Origin: Magicicada septendecula
Taxonomy: Eukaryota; Arthropoda; Insecta; Hemiptera; Cicadidae
Direction of reading: 5' to 3'
NCBI GenBank assembly: GCA_034769895.1
Contig: CM068367.1
Coordinates: forward strand, 312,789,986 to 312,853,985
Length of the DNA: 64,000 nucleotides
Shown here: one piece after another, positions 21,852 through 34,395 of the stretch
How positions within the stretch are numbered: position 1 is the stretch's first letter
How the letters are laid out: each line of letters starts with the position of its first letter
Program-made: the position numbers and the translations under genes
Notes under the pieces: generated by a model
What the model saw: the letters and a program-made list of their open reading frames with translations, nothing else
What the model was told of the DNA's origin: nothing
Database searches by the model: none

Positions 21852-24385
21852 TCAGGTCGTTATTTCTTTTAATGTGACGTCACATACCCTGCATAACAAC
21901 ACGCTGTGTGCAGAAAATTAAATGCCAGAAACACCACTTTATCTGTAAATAAGTATTATTAAAAAAATAAAACCACAAATCAAAATAAAATTTGGACTTT
22001 TTTAAATTTGACGGTTTTTAAATGACAAAAAAAAATTTTTTAATGTAGCTTACTATTTTATATTTGGTTTTTGTGCAGTCAAATATACTGTACTTCTCCC
22101 TGTTTCAGGAATCACAATTATTAAATTAACTTCAATTGGAATAATATTTTTACTTTAGTACTTTCTGGATATTTCTCTAAGAATTGGATAAATTTTGTGT
22201 ACATTAGACCTCTCTTATTAGTAAAAATACAGACTTTTTTCGGATCTCTTATATTTTGCCACCGCAGTCAATTGCATGTTTTGCCAGGAACAACACGACA
22301 CGGTACATTCTAGCAACACTGTTACCATTCACCAATCGCTTTCCAATTTAAACCAAACCGTACACGTGTTGCCTATCGCAAAGACGTAACATACTGATTA
22401 GTCCCACACACAGTCACACGCGGGCCACAAATGCATGCACACGCCTACCCTCAAAGCCTAGATAACTATATATACCGAAATGCAAAATATACTGCATTCA
22501 GTGACGCATTATACACGTAACATCAACAAATGCGTTACCTGTATCGTCCGAAGTTTATAGGTAATCCTATACTGCTTGAATCATACTTTTCCTTCTAACA
22601 CGACATGTATTTCAACAGTTGATATATTAAGTATTTTATTATCAACCTCCTAAGCACAGAATTCTGCCATCTTACAGAAGACACAGCAGTAGGTACGATC
22701 TCAAGTCTCAAATGATACGATTGGTGGTGAATCTATCTCAAATATTTACAGCCTGACATAATTTAGGTACTTTTTGTTTGGAATTTCGGAAATTTATTTG
22801 TAATTGTTTTACATTCATTTATTATCAGTGACAAATGTGACAGACGTAACAAATGGGCAAAAACGTTTCCTCAGTCAGTTTAAGTTCTCAGAATAAAAAA
22901 ATCGGTATTTTCAGACGTAAATCAGACGTAAATTTGACTTCGTGGACGAGACAAAAATGAAAAAGTAGAACAATAGATCCTTCTAAAATATATTCCTTTC
23001 ACAAATATCAAAAACTATGCTTCGTCTAGATGGGACTTATGGGATAAACAAAAGTTTCCTTTACGGTACCATTAATCTTCACAACATTGTTTCAATTGTT
23101 TATTTGTATTTTGTATTGGAGAGACATTGTCGATGTGACTGTTAATATTTCTTGAAGTGATGATGCGTATTGATTATGATCAAGTAGAGTACTCGAAACG
23201 TTCGTTTTAGAAAAACTGTAAAAGACAATGTCCTAAATAGTACGATAGCTACAACAATTAAAATTTATTATAATCAAAAATTAATATATTTGATATTGAG
23301 ATTATAAGTTATCTCCTTATATAAAAATTTCATGAACTACCAAGACAAATTACTGAACTCCAGAAACAAACATATAGTTGTGCAGTCTCGAAAAAATTAA
23401 AACATTAAGTATTGTTTGTAGGCGCGAAGGAATCAGGGAATTCAATGTACCATACAGCCCACTATGTATAAAGTGAATTTTTCTCTGTTAAGCTTTTAAA
23501 CGAGTTTTACTCTGAAGAAATAATCGTTTGGTGTTTCATATTATTTAAATCTAATAAATTAACACTTACGTTATTACGGTTACATAGCAGTTACGGTTAA
23601 AAGGTTTCACCAGGTTACTTCTGACGCTGCCATAAAAGGTGAAACAACTTTCAGAACTAATACAATATTTGTGAATTAAAGGCACTGTTTATTTACTACA
23701 TTTAAATATTAAACAGGTTTTTCTTAACCGTTGTATTTTTACATGGTAAATTGAATCTCTCTTGTTCATTTCTCAATCTATTAACTTCCCAGCTTTGTCT
23801 GTAGTACTTCAGCTACTTCTGCAGTAGCTTTGTTTTACGAAGCTATAAGTACCAACCTAATTCACATGAGAATTAATTCATATCTGAAATTATATAATTT
23901 ATCTTGTTGCCGAAGCAGCAGTGTAATCTTCAGAATTACTGTGTTCTTTGCAAACAAGCAGAAACTTTACTGTGGAGAAGTTTATACATTTGCATATATA
24001 TTACGTATAAAGTCATAGTGCTTAGTCGATCGTCTCAGAGCGCATTCCAATTATTGTTGATAATGGTAACCTTGAGCGCGCTGCTGAAGCAACTCTAGTA
24101 CAGAACAAACATAATTACATCATCCACCAGACAAAATCTTAAAAATATGCTCAGTCTTTCTGAAATACAGTAATTCGAAACTGTTTGTTAGCCTAAAAGT
24201 GTTGAAAGTATTGTTTATATCGTGTCACCAAATTGTTCTAATTTTCAAACGTATTAAACTATAACGTGATTGTCTTAGAATTTTCGTCTATTAAACACTG
24301 TGTTTTAATGTAACAACACAAAACAGGGAAAACCATAATGTTAAACTGAATTCTTGGATTTTGGTGTCCATGACGTGTCCGTTGA
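21852..24385. other. Intergenic AT-rich DNA, no gene
   Basis: No supportable gene, RNA or mobile-element boundary seen. Open frames are short and unconvincing. Confidence 0.6.
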
Positions 24386-24588
24386 TTAACTAATTATAAG
24401 TATAATACTACTGACTCGGAACACAAAGTTTTTATTGGTAAGAATGTAAAATTTGTATCTTGTAACCTGAACAAGTTTTGCTTATTACAAGGTTCGTCAG
24501 AGGCTTTACATTTACATTTTACAGTTTTACCAATAAAACTTTGTGTTCCGAGTCAGTAGCATTATACAGTACTTATAAAATTAGTTAA
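24386..24588. repeat. Large imperfect inverted repeat (fold-back)
   Basis: The left arm (TTAACTAATT, ATAAGTA, TAATACTACTGACTCGGAAC, ACAAAGTTTTTATTGGTAA, from 24386 to about 24456) is the near-reverse complement of the right arm (about 24510-24588). The arms are ~70 nt with small indels. The ~50-nt spacer has a further small stem, CTTGTAA pairing with TTACAAG. There is no ORF. It could be a fold-back MITE or the template of a hairpin transcript; I see no clear target-site duplication. Confidence 0.75.
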
Positions 24589-27500
24589 ACTGAAACTTTA
24601 GGAGACCGTATCGGTTTATGAAATTCCCATTAAAGCAACTAAATATAAGTCATAATGTTATTCAGGTTTTCTTCTTATATCCTTGTCTTCTTATATCTTT
24701 AAAAATTTGCATTTAAGTGTAATCATGACTGTCCGCGTTTCTGAAAAGACGCATTTGCATGTGCATTTGCCAAGACTGCAACAGTCTTAACCACGAAGAT
24801 TGCCAAAATTGCTTAACCACAATCTCAAGCAACGGGGCAATCCACCATGTTGATGATGACCACAGAATTCTACGCTATTAAGTGGATCAAGCATATTACA
24901 AGTAAATTCTGTTTTTGTGTGTGTGTGTTTTTTTTTTTTGGAACAATAACATTCATCCTTAGCTAAACATCGCAACATTTAAAGTACATATACGTACCCA
25001 CAGTATACTATACTTAGATGTAACAACAAAAAAATGGTATACAACAACTTCAGTATTAAATAAACTTTTATCTTAATGATTTCAGTAATTTAATAAATTT
25101 CCTGTTATCACTTTGTCACTCTGTGTTCAAAGTGTAACCTAGCGTGAATGCCAATCGGTATTGAGTGTTGAAGGTAAAGATCTAGTGGTGTACTGTTTGG
25201 TACGTACATAAGATAAACTTTTTTAAAATCTACAGAATCAGTGATAAAAGTGTTTATATACAGAAATTCATTACTACTGGTGAAAGTCTTTCTTAATAGA
25301 GAATATTATGTGCTCATATCCAGTACACATTTAAGTATGCGTCACATTAGCTTATACGTTTCGACAGCTAACCGAACGAATACTATAGTATTTCCTAATT
25401 TAGACAACGTCACTTAGCCTATGCTGTAGTTGATGCAATGCGACCCACAGTAATGATCGATTCAGCAGTAAGTATACTACAGAATTACACAGGCCACGTG
25501 GCTAATTAGGGACTTGTACAACGTGAACCAAACCTGAAGTAATCGCACGTACGCTATCAACAATCATTGTCTCGTTATAGGATTATCGTGGTGCGTTTGG
25601 CACACAACTGGTATTTGGAAACAAATGATACTGTGACAGGTGCAAACGAGGCATATTGTCACTGTCGACCAATTTAACCTGTTTGTACGCGGCTGGTTAA
25701 AATACAAGGACAAAACAGAAGCTTTGTGTGTGTACGTATATATATATAGTTTTTTTATAGTAACAAAACTTTTTACAAGAATATATTTTTATTACTTTGT
25801 GAATTATAATGTTTCAGTAGTATTCAACTACCATCAGCAAAAGGTACATATAAAATATATCTACAAGAAAATATGAACATTTATAAATACACACACACGC
25901 ACACATACATGCGTGGTTACAGTAAATATAACGTTTAGTAAGCAACACCCCTAAAAGATTAAAGATTAAAACAGAGACTTCAGTGAAAAGTGATAGCAGG
26001 TAAAGGAGAAAAGTGCAGTCAACTGCTTCAAAGTGTTATTTATAAATATACAATGAAACAGGATCCTGCTTTATTTCCTTATAATCAAAACAATTATATG
26101 TCAAAGACAGGTCCTTCCGCTTTTTACTTTACAAATTGCTGGTCATAATAATGTTTTGTACACAATTAGGCATCTTTTAGTTCCCTAATCAATATCCTAA
26201 TTTCACTAGTTATGTGTACCATATATGCATCAGATAGACCGACAGAAAACGAAGGAGAGCGTCTCCTGCTAAAAACAAAATATGTAATTATTTGTTACTT
26301 AAGAACATAGTTTTAAACATAGGCCTACATACATTAACATTACATAAGATTTTCTAAACATTAGTTCTCAATAACTGTGAAAGTTCATAAATACATTGTA
26401 TCATTAAATAACGTTTAATGACATTTTGCTTTAAAAAATGTTATTCTGTTATCATAAAACACGAAAGCCGTAGTCAATACATTTCATTCGTCACAACATG
26501 GTCAATTGAATATTATCATTAACTATATTCACAAGACATTTTACACTTGTTGTCAATTCGTTCACTATTGAACAAACGTGACTGGAATTTTTTCCCTTTA
26601 TCAGTCACAAATTCAACGGTGTCTCAAATCCGAAGCACCGTTACTGTCCAATAATATAACAGAATAAATCCGCTTATAGCTTAGCAGCAATGAATAATCG
26701 TCAAAACAGAAACGAGATTTACAGTACAGGCACGAATCAACCATTCACGTGTGGTCGACCTGCCTTTAATACCGTTCTAATAATCACATTTTTCGCTCAG
26801 ACGAATACTAATGAATTGGGGAAACCGTAGTGACAGTGTAAAAGTGGGTCATCGAAATCCTCTTCAAATGATTCTCAACGCTGAATATGAAGTAGATCAA
26901 ATAATTCTGTAAAATACTTCACAGCAAAGTGGATCGGAAAATCGGGTATTTGGAGTAGTTTTACCTGCTGCAAAACATTCAACACATTTATCATATTTAC
27001 GTTCCATACTCCGGTGGTGCTCGCCCATGTTTAGCCTAAAACTGAAACGAGACTACAGTTAGCATTAATATTTAATGAATTTATTTCCTAGATTGTCCGC
27101 AATCAGGCCAGTCCCGTACTTTCAATAGTCCAAACATTTTCCTGAATATCTTTATCCTGAACAGGCTTAACTTTTTTATTTACTTTTTATAAAAATGTGA
27201 GGTACGTCTAATGTGTAGTTTTACAGGCCTTATTAAAACTACTCTAGATTCTTAATTTTGAGAGGGAGCTTCACATTTTGGGCCATGACAGTGGGTTTTT
27301 AGCACATTAACATAAATTTCCTCTTGATATTCTTCCTCCTACGTCCTCAACTATGACATATTTACTAATAATTGAAGATCCTTGTTATAAGAAGTTGGTT
27401 ATGCTTTTAAAAAATGAATCATCTTCCCTCAAACACTAGTTACGTTGCGCCCTCTAACAGTGGTAGAGCACACGCCACACAACCACCAATGGGAAACCAG

Positions 27501-29271
27501 TTTATGTTTAACAATAACTGGGTGTTGTGTGCGAGATTGTTAGTAGATGTTACGTTGTTACACACTGAGGCCCGTTTATCCCAACCAGACAGTTGAATTG
27601 CCTCAACAGTAGGCAGACAAGACTTGACTAACTCGATGTTGCCACGAACTCATAGCACAGTATGACGAACGAACGCCACACAAAGCGAGCTCTCCTCTAT
27701 CGAGCTAGCCCGCCGACAACCCTAAAATACTATTTCCCAATTTCTGCATGATACCATCATAACTTCATACTACCATATACGTTTAATGTCTTGGATCACT
27801 ATTATTCCAACCCATCTACTTTCTTTCAAGACTTTCCTTGTTGCTTCTACTCATTGTCATAAATGTAAAGCGATTTAAAAGGAGGTCAGTGAATGTATCA
27901 CTCTGTCTAAATCCAGTATGATTTTATTTACCTTATAAAAATTTACATAACTTATATTTACGTTATTTACCTCTCTTAGTTCATTAATTTATTTCAACAT
28001 TTATCTTATTTAGTTTTATATTAAACATAACAACTGTTTTACTGTTAATAAATCATGAAAACGAAAACGACTAATTTTACGAAAGAATTTTTTCCAATTG
28101 TCCCTCTCGAAAACGAAGATGGCCTGCGACGTATCATTTCAAATAAAAAAACCACAAGTTAACATGAAAGTATACATATTCATTCCTTATCTTCTGGAAT
28201 AGCAAATCATAAGCAAAAATTTATAGGCATAGAGTAAGGTTGGGAAAAGGCAATGCAATATTAAAAATGTAGATTTCTGCCCGAAATATGGTAGGCTACA
28301 ATGTTTTTAAAAATATTCACTTTACAAGTAAAATTTCTTTTAATCAAAACATTATTCTGATAGTAAGAGTTAAAAAATCATCCACGAACTTATAATTTGT
28401 ATTATTTATATTATCAAAAAAGTGTAACCTTGTTAAAAAGTATTCATTCATTTAAGCAAGTTATTTATTAAAAATTTGGCTTGTCAGCAGTGGTCGGATA
28501 TGCAAAGCGATATTAAAGGTCGTTACCCAGTCTTTGAGCCGTTTTTCTATCCATGATTGTAAAGAAAAATACAGACAACAGTATTAAATAATGTACCAAC
28601 GATGTAAAACTGGAAGTGCATATAGCAATCAATAAGTAATCAAAGTAATTGATAAAGATTATATGACATACTCGTTACAATAAATAGAAAGATTAGATTA
28701 CAAGCAGTAAAATAATGAATTAAAACAACGTGTAATTTGAAATGTAACTGGTTTTTAAACAAACACAAGACAGTCGACAATGCATGTAATCTGTACAACC
28801 ACTTTTGTTAATAATATTTGCATACTAACAATAAATAACACTCAGTAAAAGGTGGTATTTCACAGCAACCCAAAGAGTTACGCTAATTATTGTATAACAC
28901 AAACATTCAGTGACACAAGTAAGATAAACAAATATTATTTTAATTTTCTTTGTAAAAAAAATATAGTACGCGCAACAATTAAAATGTATATAGTAGGTCT
29001 ATATTGTGTCTTGCACTATCACCGATCTCTAAGTAATTATATCTTATTTAAATACACGCGTTTGTTTATATAAACATATAAATATATTTGTGTGTGTGTG
29101 TGTGTTTGTCTGTCTGTCTATCTGTGTCTGTGTTTTGGCGTGTGTGTCTGTGCGTGTGCATAGTAGCCCTACCACTACTTAATTGAAAGCAGAGTAGAGG
29201 GCTCTTCAAGGAACATTTATTAACATACAGGTTTCAAATATTTTAATGTTAACTACAGTTTATAAAAATTA
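24589..29271. other. Intergenic DNA, no gene
   Basis: Holds a short GT/T tract (24917-24941), a TAGGCCTA octamer at 26320, and (TG)n-rich sequence at 29089-29160. A locally less AT-rich patch near 27430-27720 has a 60-codon ATG frame (27414-27596) but no recognisable domain. Confidence 0.55.
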
Positions 29272-29718
29272 ATGTCAATTAACAAAATACAAACTGACTT
29301 CTTTTCAGTAAGAAGTCATGTTATTCTGTGTAAACAGCGTGTATGTATTTGTTGTATGAAGCATTACTACAGGCGGACTCGACAAGCAAATTTCAAAGCA
29401 AGCCAAAAACGCACAGTGCTTGTTCAGCACATAGTTTCGCAACGGGCCGCGCATACAGACACAGGACAAGTGAAATACAATGACAGCACGGAGGGTGGTA
29501 TGGCTTTGACAGGACATGACCAAAATATGAAACAGGGAAAGAGAACGAAACGCAGAGAGCTACGATTTTCCGATAGCATTACTGCTGACAAGAGGACACG
29601 TATGGCCTTGCTTTTTGTGCCGCATAGTAATATACTGGAGCGCACATATTGTCTTCTGGACCTGGCTGTCTGTTGGACTTTCAAAGAAAATAACTATAAT
29701 ACAGCCATAAATATTTAA
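29272..29718 (+). CDS. Unrecognised 148-codon open frame
   Basis: I do not recognise it. It is the longest open frame in the AT-rich part that is not part of a transposon. It is Lys/Arg-rich in the middle (GKRTKRRELRF) with a Cys-rich start (KQRVCICCMKH), and has no signal peptide or clear membrane segment. Two minus-strand frames (29305-29523 and 29424-29684) are also open across it, which suggests a local lack of stop codons from base composition rather than selection on one frame. No splice or promoter context is visible. A chance ORF or a piece of an exon are both possible. Confidence 0.2.
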   Translation: MSINKIQTDFFSVRSHVILCKQRVCICCMKHYYRRTRQANFKASQKRTVLVQHIVSQRAAHTDTGQVKYNDSTEGGMALTGHDQNMKQGKRTKRRELRFSDSITADKRTRMALLFVPHSNILERTYCLLDLAVCWTFKENNYNTAINI

Positions 29719-30170
29719 ACAAAGCTGTTTTTGGTTTAATTATTCAATCTATGGTTACGTCTATGATGATAACGTTATTGGAGAATTAGGCACTCATAAT
29801 ATGTGACATCTGTAGGCTTACATACTGAAAATTCTATGAGTTCAATTGTATTATTTTTTGATTTATGATAAAATAATATCGGTATGTTAATATTTTGTAC
29901 CGGTTTATTGTCCAACAGATGAAATCATAAACGTGAAAGAACAAAAGCAATATGATTGAAAACTTTACTGTTTACAAGATTTGAATTTTGTCTTAGCCTA
30001 TTTAATACAGGAAGTATTTACGATATGTAAAGATTAACATAAAAATACGTTTCTTGATGGAGATTCAATTAAGTAAATAAGTGTATCGTCGTTTATAAAA
30101 CACATAAATGTTTTAACAATTAAAACAACCATTTTTTTAAGCTGCTGAACAACAAGAAGAGCATCATGGA
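29719..30170. other. Intergenic AT-rich DNA, no gene
   Basis: Nothing supportable seen. Confidence 0.6.
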
Positions 30171-30279
30171 TGTAATGTAATGTAATGTGATGTGATGTGA
30201 TGTGATGTGATGTGATGTGATGTGATGTGATGTGATGTGATGTGATGTGATGTGATGTGATGTGATGTGATGTGATGTG

Positions 30280-30376
<97 letters not shown>
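30171..30376 (+). repeat. Compound microsatellite: TGTAA, then TGTGA, then TG
   Basis: Three TGTAA-like pentamers pass into about twenty TGTGA pentamers (to about 30282), then about 47 TG units (to 30376), then a GA-rich tail. The ordered change of unit suggests stepwise mutation and slippage from one end. Confidence 0.95.
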
Positions 30377-30377
<1 letters not shown>

Positions 30378-30460
30378 CAGAGGGAGAGAGAGAAAGAGAG
30401 ACTGGTTTTGTATTTTATACTTGCAGTAACTCTACATTCGATTAAACCAAAAATGAATAA

Positions 30461-30461
<1 letters not shown>

Positions 30462-30493
<32 letters not shown>
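30462..30493. repeat. (CA)n microsatellite
   Basis: About 15 CA units just upstream of the LINE insertion. Confidence 0.95.
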
Positions 30494-30496
<3 letters not shown>

Positions 30497-30650
30497 ACAT
30501 GCTGGTAGTACAGTCAAAAAAACCTGACGTTAGTCACATGCCTTTACTTCGTATTTATTGCATCGCTGTATTTATGTTTGTCTTACGTACAGAAGACTTT
30601 TATCACATACATGCCAGCAAAGAAAGCAGGTATTCTATAAACCAGACTAT

Positions 30651-31876
30651 TGCTGAGCAGCAAGAAAATTGTGGTGTCCTTTATAGACTTCAAAAAGGCA
30701 TTTGATTCAGTGGACAGAGAGACCTTGGAAAGGATCATAAGAGAATTTGGAATCAAAACAAAACTAGCAAATATAGTCAAAGAGACCCTAACAAACACAA
30801 CATCCAGGGTGAAGTTCATGGGAGAGCTCTCTCGTCCATTCGAAATTAAGACAGGAGTGGGACAGGGCGATGGCTTATCGCCACTCCTATTCAACTGTGT
30901 CCTAGAGAAGATCGTGAGAATTTGGAACTTGGAACTGGAGAGTCGAGGAATAAACCCAATATGCCTCGGAAGAAAGTCGGGAGGAATTAAAGTCAACTGC
31001 CTGGCGTTTGCAGATGACTTTGCGGTACTATCAGAAAACCCAGAAGAAGCAACCGTACAAATCAATCTCTTGGAAAAGATAGCCAGCCAAACAGGACTAA
31101 GGATCTCAGTTGAAAAGACCAAATTTATGACAAATGACAAACATGGACCAAAATTCCTTGAAACGGAGATAGGACGAATTGAAAGAGTCAAAAAGTTCAA
31201 GTACCTGGGTGAGACTATACAGGAGAATGGGTTAGAAAAAGCAGCTGTTGGAGATCGAATTCTAAAAATGGAAAGAGCATATGGATTAACAAAAAATATC
31301 TACAACAAGAAATGCATCTCCTGGAATGCCAAAATAAGGCATTACAACACCGTCGTAAAAACGGAATGTCTCTACGCCAGTGAATGCCTCTCGATGAACT
31401 ATAACCTCGACAAACTAGAAGTCTTGGAAAGGAGAATTCTAAGAAAAATCATGGGTGCAGTTCGGACTGAAGATGGATGGAAGCTGCGAAGCAATAGGGA
31501 AGTCTACCAGAACGTGGAAAGAATCTCGGAGACTATGCGGAGGAGGAGGCTGACATTTCTCGGACATCTATACAGAATGGACAAAAATCGATTAACCAAA
31601 CAAATATTCGACTACCTCTGGAAGAAGAAGACCACTACAACGTGGATTAAGGAAGTTAGAAAGATTTAGAAAAGTCGAATATCACAGAATCCCAAATGTT
31701 AGAAAGAAGTGAATTTAGGAGTACAGTGAAAAATCTGGAATTGTTTCAAGATGCAGGAAGACCTAATAGAAGTGGACGAGTGGACGAACTTGGACAGAAG
31801 ATCAAAGGAAACAAGCCAGTGAGCGTATGAAGGAGTATTGGAGACAGAGGAAACTCCAGGCAAAGAAAAACAAATA
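30651..31876 (+). pseudogene. LINE ORF2: reverse transcriptase and C-terminal region, 5' truncated
   Basis: A 339-codon frame (to the stop at 31669) holds most of a non-LTR reverse transcriptase: VVSFIDFKKAFDSVDRE (motif A Asp), GVGQGDGLSPLLFN, then LAFADDFAVLSE with the catalytic FADD near residue 125, and FKYLGETI. The C-terminal extension RRLTFLGHLYRM is also of LINE type. A 1-nt shift near 31657 creates the early stop. Coding continues in the next frame (EKSNITESQMLERSEF), and a second small indel near 31790 precedes the true end WTEDQRKQASERMKEYW. The endonuclease is absent. The clade was not resolved by eye. Confidence 0.85.
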
Positions 31877-31929
31877 AAGTTGTAGCGTGATCCTAAGTGG
31901 TCAATTCGCTTAAAAAAAAAAAAAAAAAA
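30651..31929 (+). mobile_element. 5'-truncated LINE insertion with poly-A tail and 8-bp TSD
   Basis: The insertion runs from inside the reverse transcriptase to a run of ~19 A. The octamer CAGACTAT lies just before it (30643-30650) and just after the A-run (31930-31937), as expected of target-primed reverse transcription that stopped early. The 3' UTR between the end of ORF2 (about 31875) and the A-run is only ~35 bp. It is one of the better preserved LINE copies in the window. Confidence 0.85.
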
Positions 31930-31937
31930 CAGACTAT

Positions 31938-33321
31938 ATCTGTTAGTATTTGGTATGTAGAATGGTCTCAGACACGGTGGATTAACGGTTTTAAAAACCG
32001 CATTGTTATCGAAACCTAGTCCCCTATCTTGGCTGGACGGAACGGCAGCAAGTCCATCGCCCGCAATTGGTACGGGTCCGAAGAGAACTGGGACTGAGTG
32101 ACAAAGTCCTCCTACCTAATATGACAAAGGCACGAAGTTCAGAACCATAAAAGAAAATAATTATTCCTTCTCTGAACAACGGAATTATTAGGCTTTCTCT
32201 TATATAATTAAACGGTTATTGATTAGGTACACTAAAACGATTATATACACTATACGTCTAATTGTAATTTCCATTAACGTTTTTATTCTTCCTTTACAAA
32301 TTCTATCGCAACTTACATAATTAAATTTTCCCTTATATTGTGTATATAATTACTATCCCTGAGGATGAATACCAAATTCACGTTTATTTATTGTTACAGA
32401 TTACAAGCTGAGTCACAGAAACCATTTTGCGTATAAACAATATTCCGCTTCTTAAAAATAAAAGGAAGAAGACGTAGTCTTTCTTTGATGAAGAAAACAG
32501 ATGATCCATCACAACCAGTTCATGAGTTAAAAAACTGGGAACTGTATTTCCAATTACTCGACACAAAAGTTGTGTGACATAAACGCTATACCTGTATTGT
32601 ATTTGTTCTTTACATTTCTTCCCTAATTCATTTTCACCTCACGCCCATAATTTTCGTATTGCGATTCTTAGAAAAACAATATTTAAAAACGGTAAACGAC
32701 GTAAATACAGTTTTGATACACTACATTAAATATCCCGCAGCTGAGAAAATGAACGTTCAATTTTCAACGGAATTCTTGGAAAAGTCAACCGGAAATGGAA
32801 TAACGTTAGTAGCCTACTTGTGTAAAAACTACGCACAGTTGTAAGTAAATATTTACGTATGCGTGTCTTACTGAAGTCCATTAGATGTTGTGTATCTCTT
32901 ACTGAGCAGCGGAGACACAATACAAAATTAACATTTTCTTACTTTATGTGTAACATCAAGAGGAAGATGAAGAAGGGAGGAATTTTAGCTATGAAAATAT
33001 GAAACTTAATGTAATTGAAAATAACAGTACTGCGTCACGACCACTGTGTTAATCCTGCACACTCAGTGCAGTCAAATTCACCAAAAACAACGATATATTG
33101 TTTATGCAATAACATATAAATTACGGAGACCGAACGAAGACTAATAATTAATTATATACAAATAAATATTTTCGAGTAGCACAAATAATTACAAATAATT
33201 CGTCGGTAAAAATTTATACGAAAGTAAAAGTGAATGCATATAATTTTTGTAATTTATCACTTAATTTTTTTTCATATAGGCCTACATACAGTCTCGGAAC
33301 CCGATACACGGTGCATACACA
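31938..33321. other. Intergenic DNA, no gene
   Basis: A less AT-rich patch at about 31965-32130 (GGTCTCAGACACGGTGGATT onward) looks repeat-like but I cannot name it. A TAGGCCTA octamer lies at 33277. No coding region is supported. Confidence 0.5.
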
Positions 33322-34395
33322 TCTATATATATAAAACTCAAAGTCTGAGGATTGATGTGTACTGAATACAAATCCACACCATTACACCGGTTGCCACAAA
33401 ATTTTGCACAGGTAACCTTTGACACAAGGCGCAAAATACTGTCTAACTTGGAATGTGATATTTTGTCCCGTTCCCAAGATTTAGGCCCTTTTAATTATGC
33501 CTTTTCGTTGACGCGTATAGAGATGTCAACAACAGGATGGAGACCAGAATTAATTACCATAGTAACAAGTAAATAAACAAATGATATTTAGCGGCATCGG
33601 AACTGAACCTTTATCCGTTCCTGCAGTTTTTAATGTTTTTAATATGCGATTGTATCGACATACTGTATTTTGTATTTCGTACACAGATACGTCTATATAT
33701 TTTGTAATTGTCTTAAACGATTATAAAATTTATATTTATACGTATTTCTGATGATGCAATGTATAAGTAATGACATATATTAAATACTACTACTGAAAAT
33801 GTCAAAACATCATGGAGACCAGAATTAATTACCGTAGTAACAAGTAAATAAAGAGAAGCTATTTCGCGGCATCGGAACTGTACATTTATCCATTCCTGCA
33901 GTAAATTTTCGATGTTTTGTATAGTATGCGATTGTATCGGTATATTACGATGTGGAAAATAAGATGTGTACTAGTTGTAAATTGCCCTGTTACTTAATGC
34001 AAAGCGAAAATACGTGTTGTTTTCATTTATGAGGTTAGGTGACAACGGTTTTTGGTTTTTAGTTTACTGCTGAAATAAATAAAAGCCATGGTTAAGGAAA
34101 ACATAACGTTTAATGTGCTATACAATTCTTCTAACACAGTAACACTAACAATAAAGAATTTAGCGTTTTTGATTTAACAGGTATAAATATCTCCAAAGGG
34201 TTTATAAACGGGTACTTTTAAATCTCCAAAGGCTGTTGCACCAACATAATAATTTAGTACAAGTGTTGAAAACAGCTTTGGAGAGAATTTGACTAATGAG
34301 TACAAAATTACTCATTAGACATAGGCAATAAAAATTATATTAAAATACTTATTAAAAGTCAAATATTCGCGTGCGAAGCCGCGGGTAACAGCTAG
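33322..34395 (+). mobile_element. Complete non-autonomous Helitron
   Basis: It begins TCTATATATATAAAAC after an A (33321) and ends GGTAACAGCTAG before a T (34396). This is the TC...CTAG form inserted between A and T without a target-site duplication. A hairpin lies 8 nt before the end: CGCG-T-GC, loop GAA, GC-CGCG (34368-34383), the usual Helitron 3' signal. The 1074-bp element has no Rep/helicase ORF, so it would have needed an autonomous partner. Two internal copies of a ~85-bp segment (from about 33535 and 33810, GAGACCAGAATTAATTACC onward) are 275 bp apart. Confidence 0.9.
33535..33900 (+). repeat. Internal direct repeat within the Helitron
   Basis: The segment GGAGACCAGAATTAATTACC through GGCATCGGAACTG and TTTATCC...TTCCTGCAGT occurs at about 33535-33632 and again at about 33813-33903, spacing 275 bp, with a handful of substitutions. 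It suggests an internal tandem duplication that later diverged. Confidence 0.85.

Noticed and set aside
23158..23212. TGATGA ... CGAAACG hammerhead-like words
   Set aside because: The intervening bases do not form a stem II and no flanking stems pair.
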